A program made the translations under genes and the position numbers. Shown here piece by piece: positions 46,442 through 55,985 of a stretch of DNA of 64,000 nt (its first letter is position 1; each line of letters opens with the position of its first letter). This DNA is from Pseudosulfitobacter pseudonitzschiae. Lineage in GTDB: Bacteria > Pseudomonadota > Alphaproteobacteria > Rhodobacterales > Rhodobacteraceae. Where the stretch lies: positions 3,100,001 through 3,164,000 of the forward strand of contig NZ_CP022415.1 in the NCBI RefSeq assembly GCF_002222635.1, in the 5' to 3' direction. The notes under the pieces were generated by a model. That model worked only from the letters and a program-made list of their open reading frames with translations, was not told the DNA's origin and searched no databases.

Positions 46442-47569
46442 TCACAACCGCGCCGCCAGCTGCGCCACATCCTTGCGCACCTGATCGCGCAACGCCCCAC
46501 CCCTTGGCGTATCGCGCAAGGTCGCGAACCAAGCGGGATCGGGGTTGCGACCGCGTTTGTTGCCCTGAAACGTCAGGCCGCGCAGCACCTGTTGCGCGGC
46601 ATCCGGTAACACAGCGGGCACCGTGTGGCCGTTCAGCGTGGCCCATACCCCCGCCCAAAGGCGCCCGGCCGACCACGGATTATAGCCGCCGCCGCCCAAA
46701 ACCAGCAGGCGCGGCGCCATGCCCATCAGACCCGCCACAATCTGCCAATGTGCATTGTTCGACAGAGACAGATGTGATTGCGGATCATCTGCCACCGCAT
46801 CCGCCCCGCATTGCAGCACAATCGCATCGGGCCGGAACGCGGAAATCGCGGGCAGGATCAGTGCGTCGCGGATCATGACCATTTCATCGTCGTTCAAATG
46901 CCGCGGCACAGGCAGATTGAACACATTGCCCGCGCCCGTCTCGTTCAACATGCCGGTGCGTGGCCACAAGCCTGCTTCGTGGACCGACAGAACCAATGTA
47001 TCAGGATCATCCTGATATGCGCGCTGCACCCCGTCACCATGATGCGCGTCGATGTCGATATATGCGATGCGCGCGGCCCCATTGGCACGCAGCGACCGGA
47101 TCGCCAGAACCGGATCGTTGAGGTAACAAAATCCGCTCGCACGGTCCGGCATCCCGTGGTGCGTGCCGCCTGCGGGGTGAAACACGACACCCCCACCCGC
47201 CAGCAATTCGCCCGCCAGCAGCGACCCGCCCGCTGCCGTTGCCGGACGGCGGAACATCTCGGCAAAGACCGGATTGGAGGGCGTACCCAGATGGTGACGC
47301 GCCCGCACTGTGTCGCTGACAACCTGTTCGGCCTCGGCGCGGACCAAAGCGGCGATATAGTCGGGTGTATGCCATCCGGTCAGTGCCGCAGGCTTGGCGC
47401 GGGGGCTGGTGACATAGACACCGGGCGGCAACCAGCCCAGCGCACGGCACAGATCAATCACCGTCGACACACGCGGCACCCGCAAAGGATGCCAGCGCCC
47501 ATAGGTCGAGGCGCGGTAAATCTCGTGCCCGATGAACAGCGGACGCGGCAAAGGGGAAAGGGCGCACAT
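46442..47569 (-). CDS. Histone deacetylase superfamily / acetylpolyamine amidohydrolase-type
   Basis: A 375-residue zinc hydrolase of the HDAC/AcuC group, removing acetyl groups from small amines, acetoin-related targets or proteins. GGTHHGMPDRASGFCYLNDPVLA near residue 140 supplies the catalytic His pair, IDIDAHHGDGVQRAY near 170 the Asp-His zinc ligands, and QCGADAVADDPQSHLSL near 255 the second Asp region. The N-terminal HPLRVPRV is the usual entry segment. It sits amid the peptide transporter locus but on the opposite strand, so it has its own promoter. Confidence 0.87.
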   Translation of the reverse strand: MCALSPLPRPLFIGHEIYRASTYGRWHPLRVPRVSTVIDLCRALGWLPPGVYVTSPRAKPAALTGWHTPDYIAALVRAEAEQVVSDTVRARHHLGTPSNPVFAEMFRRPATAAGGSLLAGELLAGGGVVFHPAGGTHHGMPDRASGFCYLNDPVLAIRSLRANGAARIAYIDIDAHHGDGVQRAYQDDPDTLVLSVHEAGLWPRTGMLNETGAGNVFNLPVPRHLNDDEMVMIRDALILPAISAFRPDAIVLQCGADAVADDPQSHLSLSNNAHWQIVAGLMGMAPRLLVLGGGGYNPWSAGRLWAGVWATLNGHTVPAVLPDAAQQVLRGLTFQGNKRGRNPDPAWFATLRDTPRGGALRDQVRKDVAQLAARL

Positions 47570-47695
47570 GACACCATCTTACACCACATCAACGGACAAC
47601 CAGAACCGTAGCCAACACAAATTACCGCAGCGTCCCTGCATTTGTTTCGCTGTCTGCGCTAGACCCTGTCGCAATCCATCCCTAACGTGCGCGCA

Positions 47696-48643
47696 ATGCT
47701 AAGATATACCCTCAAACGTCTTCTTTCGCTTTGCATCAGTCTGGCCGTTGCGTCGCTGGTGATTTTCTTCGTGATCGAGGTGGCGCCGGGTGATCCGGCG
47801 ACCTTTATGCTGGGCATCAACTCGCAACCCGACACCATTGCTGCGCTGCGGACCGAGCTGGGGCTGGATGTGCCGAAATGGCAGCGTTACCTGTCATGGG
47901 TCGGTGGCCTGCTAACCGGCGATTTCGGCACATCCTACACCTATCGCACACCGGTCGCGCAGATGATCGCAGAGCGTTTGTGGGTCTCGCTGCCGCTGGC
48001 GATCTATGCGCTGACGCTGAGCACGGTCATCGCCTTTCCCACGGGCATCTATGCGGCCTCGCGTCGGGGCAAGGCGGGCGATACAGCCGTGATGGGCGCC
48101 ACGCAACTGGGCGTTGCGATCCCGAATTTCTGGTTTGCAATGATGCTGGTGCTGCTGTTCGCGATCAACCTGCGCTGGTTCAGTGCCGGAGGCTTTGCCG
48201 GCTGGGACAATGGTCTGGGCGCGGGCCTGTGGTCGCTGACCTTGCCCGCAATTTCGCTGGCCTTGCCGCAAGCGGCGATCCTGTCGCGGGTGATGCGGTC
48301 GGCCCTGCTGGATGTGCTGGGCGAAGATTTCATGCGCACAGCCCGGGCCAAGGGGCTGACGCGCGGGCAGGCGCTGTGGCGGCACGGGCTGCGCAATGCG
48401 ATGATTCCCGTGCTGACCATCATCGGGCTGCAATTCTCGTTCCTGCTGGCGGGGGCGATCATCATCGAACAGGTGTTTTACCTGCCTGGACTGGGGCGGC
48501 TGGTGTTCCAGTCGATCAGTGCGCGGGATCTGATCGTGGTGGAAAGTGTGGTGATGCTGCTGGTCTTTACCGTGATCATGGTGAATTTTGCCGTCGATCT
48601 GGCCTATGCACTTGTCGATCCCAGACTGAGGAGCCGCACATGA
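47696..48643 (+). CDS. Dipeptide-type ABC transporter permease (DppB-like)
   Basis: A 315-residue inner-membrane subunit with six predicted membrane segments; the first is LKRLLSLCISLAVASLVIFFVIEVAPGD at the N terminus. The EAA cytoplasmic loop region is GEDFMRTARAKGLTRGQALWRHGLRNAM near residue 213, contacting the ATPase. I take the ATG at 47696; a GTG at 47687 in the same frame would add three residues, and neither has a strong ribosome site. It heads an operon with the DppC-like permease (ATGA overlap). Confidence 0.92.
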   Translation: MLRYTLKRLLSLCISLAVASLVIFFVIEVAPGDPATFMLGINSQPDTIAALRTELGLDVPKWQRYLSWVGGLLTGDFGTSYTYRTPVAQMIAERLWVSLPLAIYALTLSTVIAFPTGIYAASRRGKAGDTAVMGATQLGVAIPNFWFAMMLVLLFAINLRWFSAGGFAGWDNGLGAGLWSLTLPAISLALPQAAILSRVMRSALLDVLGEDFMRTARAKGLTRGQALWRHGLRNAMIPVLTIIGLQFSFLLAGAIIIEQVFYLPGLGRLVFQSISARDLIVVESVVMLLVFTVIMVNFAVDLAYALVDPRLRSRT

Positions 48644-49455
48644 GCCGCAACATGATCATCGGCGGGATGCTGACAGCTCTGGTCGTGCTGGCCGCATTGC
48701 TCAGCTTTGTCTGGACGCCCTTTGCGCACACCGCGATGGACATCCCGCAAAAGCTGCAAACACCCAATGCCACGCACTGGCTGGGCACCGACCATTTCGG
48801 GCGCGATATCCTGTCGATGATCATGGTGGGCGCACGCACTTCGATTGCCGTGGCCTTTGTCGCGGTGGGCATCGGGATGCTGATCGGCGTGCCGCTGGGT
48901 CTGTGGGCCGCCGCACGCAATGGCAGCTGGATCGACGAGCTGATCATGCGCGGCAACGATCTGGTCTTTGCCTTTCCCAGTCTGGTCATCGCCATCCTGA
49001 TCACCGCGGTTTTCGGTGCCAGTGCGATCAATGCGATCATCGCCATCGGGATTTTCAACATTCCGGTCTTTGCCCGCGTCACCCGTGGCGGTGCGCTGCC
49101 GATCCTTGCGCGCGAGTTCATCATGGCGGCACGGGTTTCGGGCAAGGGCGACGCGCGCATCGCGTTCGAGCATGTCTTGGGCAACGTCGCCAACCTGCTG
49201 ATCGTGCAGGCCACCATCCAGTTCAGCCTGGGTATTCTGGCCGAAGCGGCGCTGTCTTATGTCGGACTGGGGGCGCAGCCGCCCACGCCCAGCTGGGGCC
49301 GGATGCTGGCCGATGCACAAACGCTGGTCAGCATCGCACCGCATATGGCGCTGATCCCCGGCTGTGCGATCATCGTCACCGTACTGGGTCTGAACCTGCT
49401 CGGTGACGGATTACGCGACATGCTGGACCCCAAATTGCGGGTGTCACGGATATGA
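48640..49455 (+). CDS. Dipeptide-type ABC transporter permease (DppC-like)
   Basis: The second membrane subunit of the importer, 271 residues. The start at 48640 overlaps the previous stop by 4 nt. The N-terminal segment MIIGGMLTALVVLAALLSFVW is followed by the THWLGTDHFGRDILSMIMVGARTSI periplasmic/TM2 area, a DppC hallmark. The EAA-type loop is AREFIMAARVSGKGDARIAFEHVLGN near residue 161. The C terminus ends LNLLGDGLRDMLDPKLRVSRI. It forms the translocation path with the DppB-like gene. Confidence 0.92.
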   Translation: MSRNMIIGGMLTALVVLAALLSFVWTPFAHTAMDIPQKLQTPNATHWLGTDHFGRDILSMIMVGARTSIAVAFVAVGIGMLIGVPLGLWAAARNGSWIDELIMRGNDLVFAFPSLVIAILITAVFGASAINAIIAIGIFNIPVFARVTRGGALPILAREFIMAARVSGKGDARIAFEHVLGNVANLLIVQATIQFSLGILAEAALSYVGLGAQPPTPSWGRMLADAQTLVSIAPHMALIPGCAIIVTVLGLNLLGDGLRDMLDPKLRVSRI

Positions 49456-51074
49456 GTTTGCTGAGCGTTCAAAACCTGACAATAGGCATCCACAACCATC
49501 CGGTTCTGCGCGATGTCACGTTCGAGGTCGCCAAGGGCGAGATCGTGGCGATCACCGGCGAAAGCGGCTCGGGCAAATCGATGACCGCTTTTTCCATCAT
49601 GGGACTGACACCCGACGGATCGCACGCCACCGGACGGATCATGCTGCAGGATACCAACCTGCTGACCCATACCGAGGCACAGATGTGTGCCCTGCGCGGC
49701 AACGCCATCGGCATGGTGTTCCAAGAACCGATGACCGCACTTAATCCGGTGAAAACCATCGGTGATCAGGTGGCCGAAACCATCCTGATCCACGGCGCGG
49801 GCACCCGCGCCGAGGCGATGAAAGCCGCCGCCGAGACCCTGACCCGCGTCGGCCTGCCCCAAGACCGCTTTCCATTGGGCCGCTTTCCGCACGAACTGTC
49901 CGGCGGCCAGCGCCAGCGGGTGGTTATCGCGATGGCCATCGCCCTGCGCCCTGCGCTGCTGATCGCAGACGAGCCGACCACGGCGCTGGATGTCACCACA
50001 CAGGCGCAAATCCTCGAGCTACTGGCGAAACTGGCGCGCGAGGATGACATGGGTCTGTTGATGATCACCCATGATCTGGCTGTTGTGTCGGAAATGGCTG
50101 ACCGCATCGTGGTGATGCAGCACGGCGAAATCGTCGAACAGGGCGACACCGCCCATCTGCTGCACAACATGCGCCACCCCTATACCAAATTGCTGTTCGC
50201 CGCCTCGACCCATCAGGTGGACCTGCCGCCATTAAAACCTGCTGCCGCCTTGTTGAAAGTTGATGGAGTCAGCCGCGATTACCGCACCCCGCGCAAATCC
50301 GTATTCGGCGCTCCGGGCGTGTTCCGCGCTGTAAAAAACGTCAGCTTTGACATTCAAAAGGGCGAGCGTCTTGGCCTTGTCGGCGAAAGCGGCTGTGGAA
50401 AATCGACCCTGACACGGGCGATTTTGGGTCTTGAGGACGTGCAAAGCGGCAGCATCACCCTGAACGGCGCGCCGGTGTTTTCGGCGGGCAAGGCCAACCT
50501 TGCTGTGCGCCGGAACATGCAGGTGGTGTTTCAGGACCCTTACGGCAGCTTCAACCCCCGCCATCGCGTATCGCGGCTGATCACCGAACCGTTCTATCTG
50601 CTGGATGATCCGCCCAAAGGGCAGGCCCGCACCGATCTGATTGCGGAAGCACTTGAGGCCGTGGGCCTGTCTGCTGCTGATGCGGACAAGTACCCGCATC
50701 AATTCTCTGGTGGACAGCGCCAGCGCATCGCCATTGCCCGCGCCCTGATCATCCGCCCCGAAATCATCGTCTTTGACGAGGCGGTTAGTGCGCTGGATGT
50801 TTCCGTGCGCGCGCAAATCCTTGACCTGCTGGCCGACCTGTGTCGCCAATACGACCTGACCTATCTGTTCATCAGCCACGACCTGAGCGTGGTGCGCACG
50901 GTGACCGACCGCGTGTTGGTCATGAAGTCGGGCCAGATCGTCGAACACGGAGCGACCGAACAAGTCTTTTCCAACCCGCAACACCCCTACACCCAAACTT
51001 TGATCGCCGCAGCGCCTGCGTTGCCCGATCTGACAGACAAGGCTGCTGACTATGTCCACTTCCCTTTGGTTTGA
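49452..51074 (+). CDS. Fused DppD-DppF-type ABC ATPase
   Basis: A 540-residue protein that carries both ATP-binding domains of the dipeptide importer in one chain. Domain 1 has Walker A GESGSGKSMT near residue 35 and LSGGQRQRV near 149; domain 2 has GESGCGKSTL near 312 and FSGGQRQRI near 417. Walker B forms are LLIADEPTTALD and IIVFDEAVSALDVS. Separate DppD and DppF are more usual, but fused forms are common in this group. It overlaps the permease by 4 nt and the dehydrogenase gene by 23 nt, so translation of all these genes is coupled. Confidence 0.93.
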   Translation: MSLLSVQNLTIGIHNHPVLRDVTFEVAKGEIVAITGESGSGKSMTAFSIMGLTPDGSHATGRIMLQDTNLLTHTEAQMCALRGNAIGMVFQEPMTALNPVKTIGDQVAETILIHGAGTRAEAMKAAAETLTRVGLPQDRFPLGRFPHELSGGQRQRVVIAMAIALRPALLIADEPTTALDVTTQAQILELLAKLAREDDMGLLMITHDLAVVSEMADRIVVMQHGEIVEQGDTAHLLHNMRHPYTKLLFAASTHQVDLPPLKPAAALLKVDGVSRDYRTPRKSVFGAPGVFRAVKNVSFDIQKGERLGLVGESGCGKSTLTRAILGLEDVQSGSITLNGAPVFSAGKANLAVRRNMQVVFQDPYGSFNPRHRVSRLITEPFYLLDDPPKGQARTDLIAEALEAVGLSAADADKYPHQFSGGQRQRIAIARALIIRPEIIVFDEAVSALDVSVRAQILDLLADLCRQYDLTYLFISHDLSVVRTVTDRVLVMKSGQIVEHGATEQVFSNPQHPYTQTLIAAAPALPDLTDKAADYVHFPLV

Positions 51075-52500
51075 CCCCACTGAAATCCTGATTGGTGGCA
51101 CTTGGCAGCCCTGCGCCAGTGGGCAGACAATTGCGCTGACCAACCCGTCGGACGGCAGCGAACTGGCCCATATCGCCCGCGGCACCAGCGATGACATCGA
51201 CGCCGCCGTGACCGCCGCGCAGGCCGCGCTGGACGGCGAATGGGGCCGCATGACCGCGCTGGAACGCGGCCGGCTGTTGACCGAAATCGGCCGCCGTGTG
51301 CTGGACTATGTCGACACGCTGGCCGAAATCGAAGCCTGCGACGTCGGCAAACCGCTGGGACAGGCTCGCGCCGATGCGGTGGCGCTGGCCCGTTACATGG
51401 AATTCTATGGCGGTGCCGCCGACAAGGTACATGGCGCAACCATTCCCTATCTGGACGGCTACACCGTCTATACCTTGCGCGAACCGCATGGGGTCACGGG
51501 CCATATCGTGCCGTGGAACTATCCGATGCAAATCATCGGGCGTAGCGTCGGCGCGGCGCTGACGATGGGCAACGCCTGTGTTTTGAAACCGGCGGAAGAG
51601 GCCTGTTTGACCGCGCTGGCCTTTGCCCGCATCTGCCAGGAGGTCGGTCTGCCCGATGGTGCGCTGAACGTCGTCACGGGGCTTGGCGTAGAAGCGGGCG
51701 CGGCGCTTTCGGGTCACGCCGGCATCCACCACATCAGTTTTACCGGATCGGTCGGCACCGGCGCATTGGTGCAACAGGCTGCGGGGGCCAACGTGGTGCC
51801 CGTGACGCTGGAACTGGGCGGCAAATCTCCGCAACTGGTGTTTGACGATGCCGACATCGACGCGGCCCTGCCGTTTCTGGTCAACGCGGGCATCCAGAAC
51901 GCGGGCCAGACATGCTCGGCCTCGTCCCGTATCCTTGTGCAACGCGGCGTTTACGATGCCGTGCGCGACCGCATGGCCGAAGCATACCGCGCGCTGACCG
52001 TTGGCCCCGCGATGGACAACCTGCGCGTCGGGCCGCTGATTTCCAACCGCCAGCGCGACATTGTTCAGGGGTTTCTGGACAAGGGCGCCGATCTGACCAT
52101 CGCCGCCACCGGACAGTTGCAAAACGCATCGGAAAACGGGGCCTATATACTGCCAACGCTGTTTGCAGACGTGCCGCCCGACCACACGCTGGCCCGCGAC
52201 GAGATTTTTGGCCCCGTTCAGGTGCTGATCCCCTTCGACACCGAAGAAGAGGCCGTGCAGATCGCCAACAGCACCGACTATGGTCTGGTTGCCGCAGTCT
52301 GGACCGCGAACGGCGCGCGCCAGATGCGACTGGCCAAAGCGCTGCGCGCCGGACAGGTGTTCATCAACAACTACGGCGCAGGCGGCGGAGTCGAACTGCC
52401 CTTTGGCGGCACCGGCAAATCGGGACATGGTCGCGAAAAAGGGTTCGAGGCGCTCTACGGCTTTTCCACACTCAAAACAGTAGCGGCCCATCACGGCTGA
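51052..52500 (+). CDS. NAD(P)-dependent aldehyde dehydrogenase
   Basis: A 482-residue oxidoreductase converting an aldehyde to the acid. GHIVPWNYPMQIIGRSVGAAL near residue 148 and SFTGSVGTGALVQQAAG near 227 are cofactor contacts. LELGGKSPQLVFDDAD near 254 carries the general-base Glu, and AGQTCSASSRILV near 284 the catalytic Cys288. EIFGPVQVLIPFDTEEEA near 384 is the second substrate-cofactor signature. It overlaps the ABC ATPase by 23 nt, so the imported solute is probably fed into an aldehyde intermediate. Substrate unknown. Confidence 0.93.
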   Translation: MSTSLWFDPTEILIGGTWQPCASGQTIALTNPSDGSELAHIARGTSDDIDAAVTAAQAALDGEWGRMTALERGRLLTEIGRRVLDYVDTLAEIEACDVGKPLGQARADAVALARYMEFYGGAADKVHGATIPYLDGYTVYTLREPHGVTGHIVPWNYPMQIIGRSVGAALTMGNACVLKPAEEACLTALAFARICQEVGLPDGALNVVTGLGVEAGAALSGHAGIHHISFTGSVGTGALVQQAAGANVVPVTLELGGKSPQLVFDDADIDAALPFLVNAGIQNAGQTCSASSRILVQRGVYDAVRDRMAEAYRALTVGPAMDNLRVGPLISNRQRDIVQGFLDKGADLTIAATGQLQNASENGAYILPTLFADVPPDHTLARDEIFGPVQVLIPFDTEEEAVQIANSTDYGLVAAVWTANGARQMRLAKALRAGQVFINNYGAGGGVELPFGGTGKSGHGREKGFEALYGFSTLKTVAAHHG

Positions 52501-52522
52501 TCTTACGCAGGGAGAGAGAAAC

Positions 52523-53263
52523 ATGCGACTACAAGGAAAAACAGCAATCGTAACAGGTGCCGCTTCGGGCTTTGGCGAAGGCATCGTGCGCCGCTTTGCC
52601 GCCGAAGGGGCCCGCGTTCTGGTGGCCGACATCAACGGCGAAGGCGCGGCGAAAGTGGCTGCCGATCTGGGCACCGAATATTGTCAGGTGGACGTAGGCA
52701 GTGGCGCGTCGGTGCAGGCGATGGCCGACACCGCGCTAAAGGCACTGGGACAGGTTGATATTCTGGTCAACAACGCGGGCATCACCCACATGCCGCAGCC
52801 GATGGAAAACGTGACCGAGGATGACTTTGACCGTGTGTTCAACGTCAACATGAAGTCGGTCTATCTGACCGCCCGCAGCCTTGTACCCCACATGAAAGAA
52901 CGCGGCACGGGGGCAATTCTGAACATCGCGTCGACCGCAGGCGTGTCGCCACGCCCGAACCTGAACTGGTACAACGCCTCGAAGGGGTGGATGATCACCG
53001 CGACCCGCACGATGGCGGTGGAATTGGCCCCCAGCGGCGTGCGGGTGAACGCGCTGAACCCCGTAGCAGGCGAAACCCCGTTGCTGAAATCGTTCATGGG
53101 CGAGGACACGCCGGAAATCCGCGCCAAATTCCTGTCAACGATCCCGCTGGGCCGCTTTTCCCAACCCGAAGATCTAGCAAACGCCGCACTGTTTCTATGC
53201 TCGGACGAGGCCAGCATGATCACAGGCGTCGCCATGGAAGTAGACGGGGGCCGTTGCATATGA
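52523..53263 (+). CDS. Short-chain dehydrogenase/reductase
   Basis: A 246-residue SDR of the classical type. TGAASGFGEGIVRRFAAEGARV (residues 11-32) is the cofactor motif; DILVNNAGITHMPQPMENV near residue 82 holds NNAG; the Ser (NIASTAG) and YNASK tetrad members lie near residues 136 and 153. GEVDGGRCI-like end (MEVDGGRCI) is typical. It may oxidise or reduce a hydroxy compound in the same pathway as the aldehyde dehydrogenase. Its stop overlaps the cupin start by 4 nt (ATGA). Confidence 0.92.
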   Translation: MRLQGKTAIVTGAASGFGEGIVRRFAAEGARVLVADINGEGAAKVAADLGTEYCQVDVGSGASVQAMADTALKALGQVDILVNNAGITHMPQPMENVTEDDFDRVFNVNMKSVYLTARSLVPHMKERGTGAILNIASTAGVSPRPNLNWYNASKGWMITATRTMAVELAPSGVRVNALNPVAGETPLLKSFMGEDTPEIRAKFLSTIPLGRFSQPEDLANAALFLCSDEASMITGVAMEVDGGRCI

Positions 53264-53610
53264 AGACAATCAATCTGGCGACCAAGCTGGCGCAATTCAG
53301 CACCCATTGGGATCCGCATGTGGTGGCCGACTACAACGACAACGATGTGATGGTGGTGAAGTTTCAGGGCGAATTTCCCTTTCACATGCACGCGGACACC
53401 GATGACTTCTTTCTGGTTCTCGAAGGCGAAATGGTCATGGATCTGGAAGACGCCGAACACCGTGTCAGCGCGGGCGAATTGTTCATCGTACCGCGTGGGG
53501 TCACCCACCGCCCCCGCGCCGAGATGGAATGCAAGGTGTTGTTGATCGAACCCAAGGGCGTGCCAAATACCGGCGATCCTGCCACCGCCGCCCCCAAACC
53601 ACGGATTTGA
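53260..53610 (+). CDS. Cupin-domain protein
   Basis: A 116-residue single cupin. Motif 1 is GEFPFHMHADTDDFFLVLEGEMVMDL (near residues 35-60; His-x-His and the Glu), motif 2 VSAGELFIVPRGVTHRPRAEMEC (near 67-89; distal His). Size and sequence resemble the small cupins that accompany sugar or amino-acid catabolic operons. It is translationally coupled to the SDR and sits one base before the P1 peptidase gene. Confidence 0.85.
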   Translation: MKTINLATKLAQFSTHWDPHVVADYNDNDVMVVKFQGEFPFHMHADTDDFFLVLEGEMVMDLEDAEHRVSAGELFIVPRGVTHRPRAEMECKVLLIEPKGVPNTGDPATAAPKPRI

Positions 53611-53611
53611 C

Positions 53612-54616
53612 ATGATAAAACCCGGTCCCCGCAACCTGCTGACTGACGTCCCCGGCCTGCGCGTTGGCAACGCCACCGATCAGGCGTTGAAATCGGGGGC
53701 AACTGTGGTCACGGCCGATGCACCGTTCACAGCGTCGGTTGCGGTGATGGGCGGCGCGCCCGGCTCGCGCGAAACGGATCTGCTGCAACCGGATAAATCG
53801 GTTGCGGCGGTCGATGCACTGGTGCTGTCGGGGGGGTCTGCCTATGGGCTGGATGCCTGTTCGGGCGTGGTCGACGGGCTGAGGATTGCGGGGCGCGGCT
53901 ACCGTGTGGCCGATGCGGTGATTCCGCTGGTTCCGGGTGCAATCATCTTTGACCTGCTGTCAGGTGGCGACAAGGATTGGGGCGAAAACCCCTATCGCAA
54001 GCTGGGCCGCGCAGCACACGACGCTGCAAGCGACACCTTCGATCTGGGCAGCGTCGGCGCGGGCACCGGTGCGATGACTGCGATGATGAAGGGCGGGCTT
54101 GGCTCGGCTTCGCTTGTGCTGCCGGATGGCACGACCGTGGCAGCATTGGTTGCCGCAAACCCGATGGGGGCCGTGACCACACCGGGCGACAAACACTTTT
54201 GGGCGGCGCCTTTTGAAATCGAAGACGAATTTGGCGGTGCGGGCCCCGATCCCGCCAGCGGACTGGGTCGCACATTTGACAGCCGCAAAGCCAATGCAGT
54301 GATGGAGCGCGCCAATACCACAATTGCCATCGTTGCCACCGACGCCACCCTGTCCAAAGCACAGTGCCAGCGCATGGCATGGGCCGCACATGACGGCATC
54401 GGGCGCGCCTGTGTGCCTGCGCACAGTCCGGCCGACGGCGATCTGGTCTTTGCCTTGTCTACGGGGGCACGATCCATGCACGACGAACACCGCGACCTGA
54501 CGATGATCGGCCACGCCGCAGCCATTTGCCTGTCGCGCGCCATTGCACGGGGCGTCTATCTGGCTCATCCCGAACCTGACGATCTGCTGCCCTGCTGGAG
54601 TGACTTTAATGCCTGA
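53612..54616 (+). CDS. P1-family peptidase (DmpA/L-aminopeptidase-like)
   Basis: A 334-residue self-processing N-terminal nucleophile-like hydrolase related to DmpA aminopeptidase and 6-aminohexanoate-oligomer hydrolase. Family marks are NLLTDVPGLRVGNATDQ at the N terminus, VLSGGSAYGLDACSGVVDGL near residue 72, GAGTGAMTAMMKGGLGSAS near 149, and ANTTIAIVATDATLSKAQ near 232 around the probable cleavage/nucleophile site. It would cleave peptides or cyclic/N-acyl amides imported by the adjacent ABC system. It starts one base after the cupin and overlaps the TPR gene by 8 nt. Confidence 0.87.
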   Translation: MIKPGPRNLLTDVPGLRVGNATDQALKSGATVVTADAPFTASVAVMGGAPGSRETDLLQPDKSVAAVDALVLSGGSAYGLDACSGVVDGLRIAGRGYRVADAVIPLVPGAIIFDLLSGGDKDWGENPYRKLGRAAHDAASDTFDLGSVGAGTGAMTAMMKGGLGSASLVLPDGTTVAALVAANPMGAVTTPGDKHFWAAPFEIEDEFGGAGPDPASGLGRTFDSRKANAVMERANTTIAIVATDATLSKAQCQRMAWAAHDGIGRACVPAHSPADGDLVFALSTGARSMHDEHRDLTMIGHAAAICLSRAIARGVYLAHPEPDDLLPCWSDFNA

Positions 54617-55985
54617 GATGTCCGACCTTTATGGCCTACCTGTCACCGGTGCAGACGCCGCCACCCTGCAAGGAATCGACGATTTCGTACACGGCTTTAT
54701 CAGCTTCCAGACCAAGGCCGCCAATGTCCTGAAAGCAGCCGAGGCCGCACCCGACTGTCCGCTGGTCAACGCCTATGCCGCGATTCTGTATATGCTGCTG
54801 GAAGCCCCTGTTGCGCCACAACTGGCCGCGCCGTTCCTGAAGGCAGCCGAGACAGCCGCCCCGAATGCCACCCCGCGTGAACAGGCCACTGTGAACGCCG
54901 CACGACTGTTTCACGACGGTAAAATCCCCGAACTGATTGCCCTGTGCGAAGAAACCATTCGCCGCTTTCCCCGTGATATGGTGATGCTGAAACTGGGCCA
55001 GTACCACACTTTCAACATTGGCGATTTTCCCGCGATGCTGCGGATCGCCACCCGCGCTTTTCCGGCGTCCGACGACATCGCCTATGCCCACGGGATGCTG
55101 GCGTTCGGATACGAGGAATGTCACCTGCTGGATCAAGCCGAAGCTGCCGCGCGCTGCGCGATGAAACTGCGCCACGACGAGCCGTGGGCGCATCACGCGC
55201 TGGCGCATATCTATCTGACACGCGGCGACGTGGCTGGTGGCACGGCCTTTCTGGAAAGCGTGGCGGACACATGGCGCGATCTGAACAGCTTTATGCGCAG
55301 CCACAACTGGTGGCATCTGGCGCTGTTCTACATCAGTCAGGGACGGCATGATGATGTGCTGCGGGCCTATGACGAAAACGTCTGGGGTCTGGCCAAAGAC
55401 TATAGTCAGGATCAGGTCGGGGCTGTGTCGCTGCTGGCGCGGCTGGACTTTGCGGGCATCGACGTGGGCGACCGCTGGGCCGATGTGGTCGCGCATGTGG
55501 CCCAAAGAGGTGCCGACACGGTCAGCCCGTTCCTGACGCTACAATATCTCTATGCGCTGGGTCGCACCGACGATCGTGCCGCGCTGGGCGTTATGATGGA
55601 CGCGATCACTGCACGCGCTGCAGACACCACGCAGTACGATCACCGCGCATGGGCCGAAGTGGCCCTGCCTGCAGCCCAAGGGATCGTGGCCCATGCAGAC
55701 GGGAACTGGTCACAGGCTGCGCGGTTGATGGGCATTGCCCTGCCCCGTCTGGCCGAATGTGGCGGCAGCCACGCCCAGCGCGATCTGTTCGACCAGATCC
55801 ATCTGGATGCGCTGATGGCGAACGGGGATATGGCGCGCGCCCAGCAAGTACTGGAAATGCGGCGCACATATGATCCGGACGGCGTGCCGCTGAACCGGAT
55901 GCTGGCCGAGGTTTACACCCGCAACGGTCTGCCGGAACTGGCGGCACAGGCACAGGCCCGCACCGCCGGTCATTCGTTCGATTAG
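54609..55985 (+). CDS. TPR-domain protein (TTC38-like)
   Basis: A 458-residue protein built of tetratricopeptide-like helical repeats across most of its length; AAARCAMKLRHDEPWAHHALAHIYLTRGDVAGGTAFL near residue 180 shows the pattern. The arrangement resembles the TTC38 family, whose biochemical role is unknown. It may be a scaffold for the linked enzymes. The ATG at 54609 overlaps the peptidase stop by 8 nt. Its stop overlaps the end of the convergent cytochrome gene by 4 nt. Confidence 0.8.
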   Translation: MPEMSDLYGLPVTGADAATLQGIDDFVHGFISFQTKAANVLKAAEAAPDCPLVNAYAAILYMLLEAPVAPQLAAPFLKAAETAAPNATPREQATVNAARLFHDGKIPELIALCEETIRRFPRDMVMLKLGQYHTFNIGDFPAMLRIATRAFPASDDIAYAHGMLAFGYEECHLLDQAEAAARCAMKLRHDEPWAHHALAHIYLTRGDVAGGTAFLESVADTWRDLNSFMRSHNWWHLALFYISQGRHDDVLRAYDENVWGLAKDYSQDQVGAVSLLARLDFAGIDVGDRWADVVAHVAQRGADTVSPFLTLQYLYALGRTDDRAALGVMMDAITARAADTTQYDHRAWAEVALPAAQGIVAHADGNWSQAARLMGIALPRLAECGGSHAQRDLFDQIHLDALMANGDMARAQQVLEMRRTYDPDGVPLNRMLAEVYTRNGLPELAAQAQARTAGHSFD

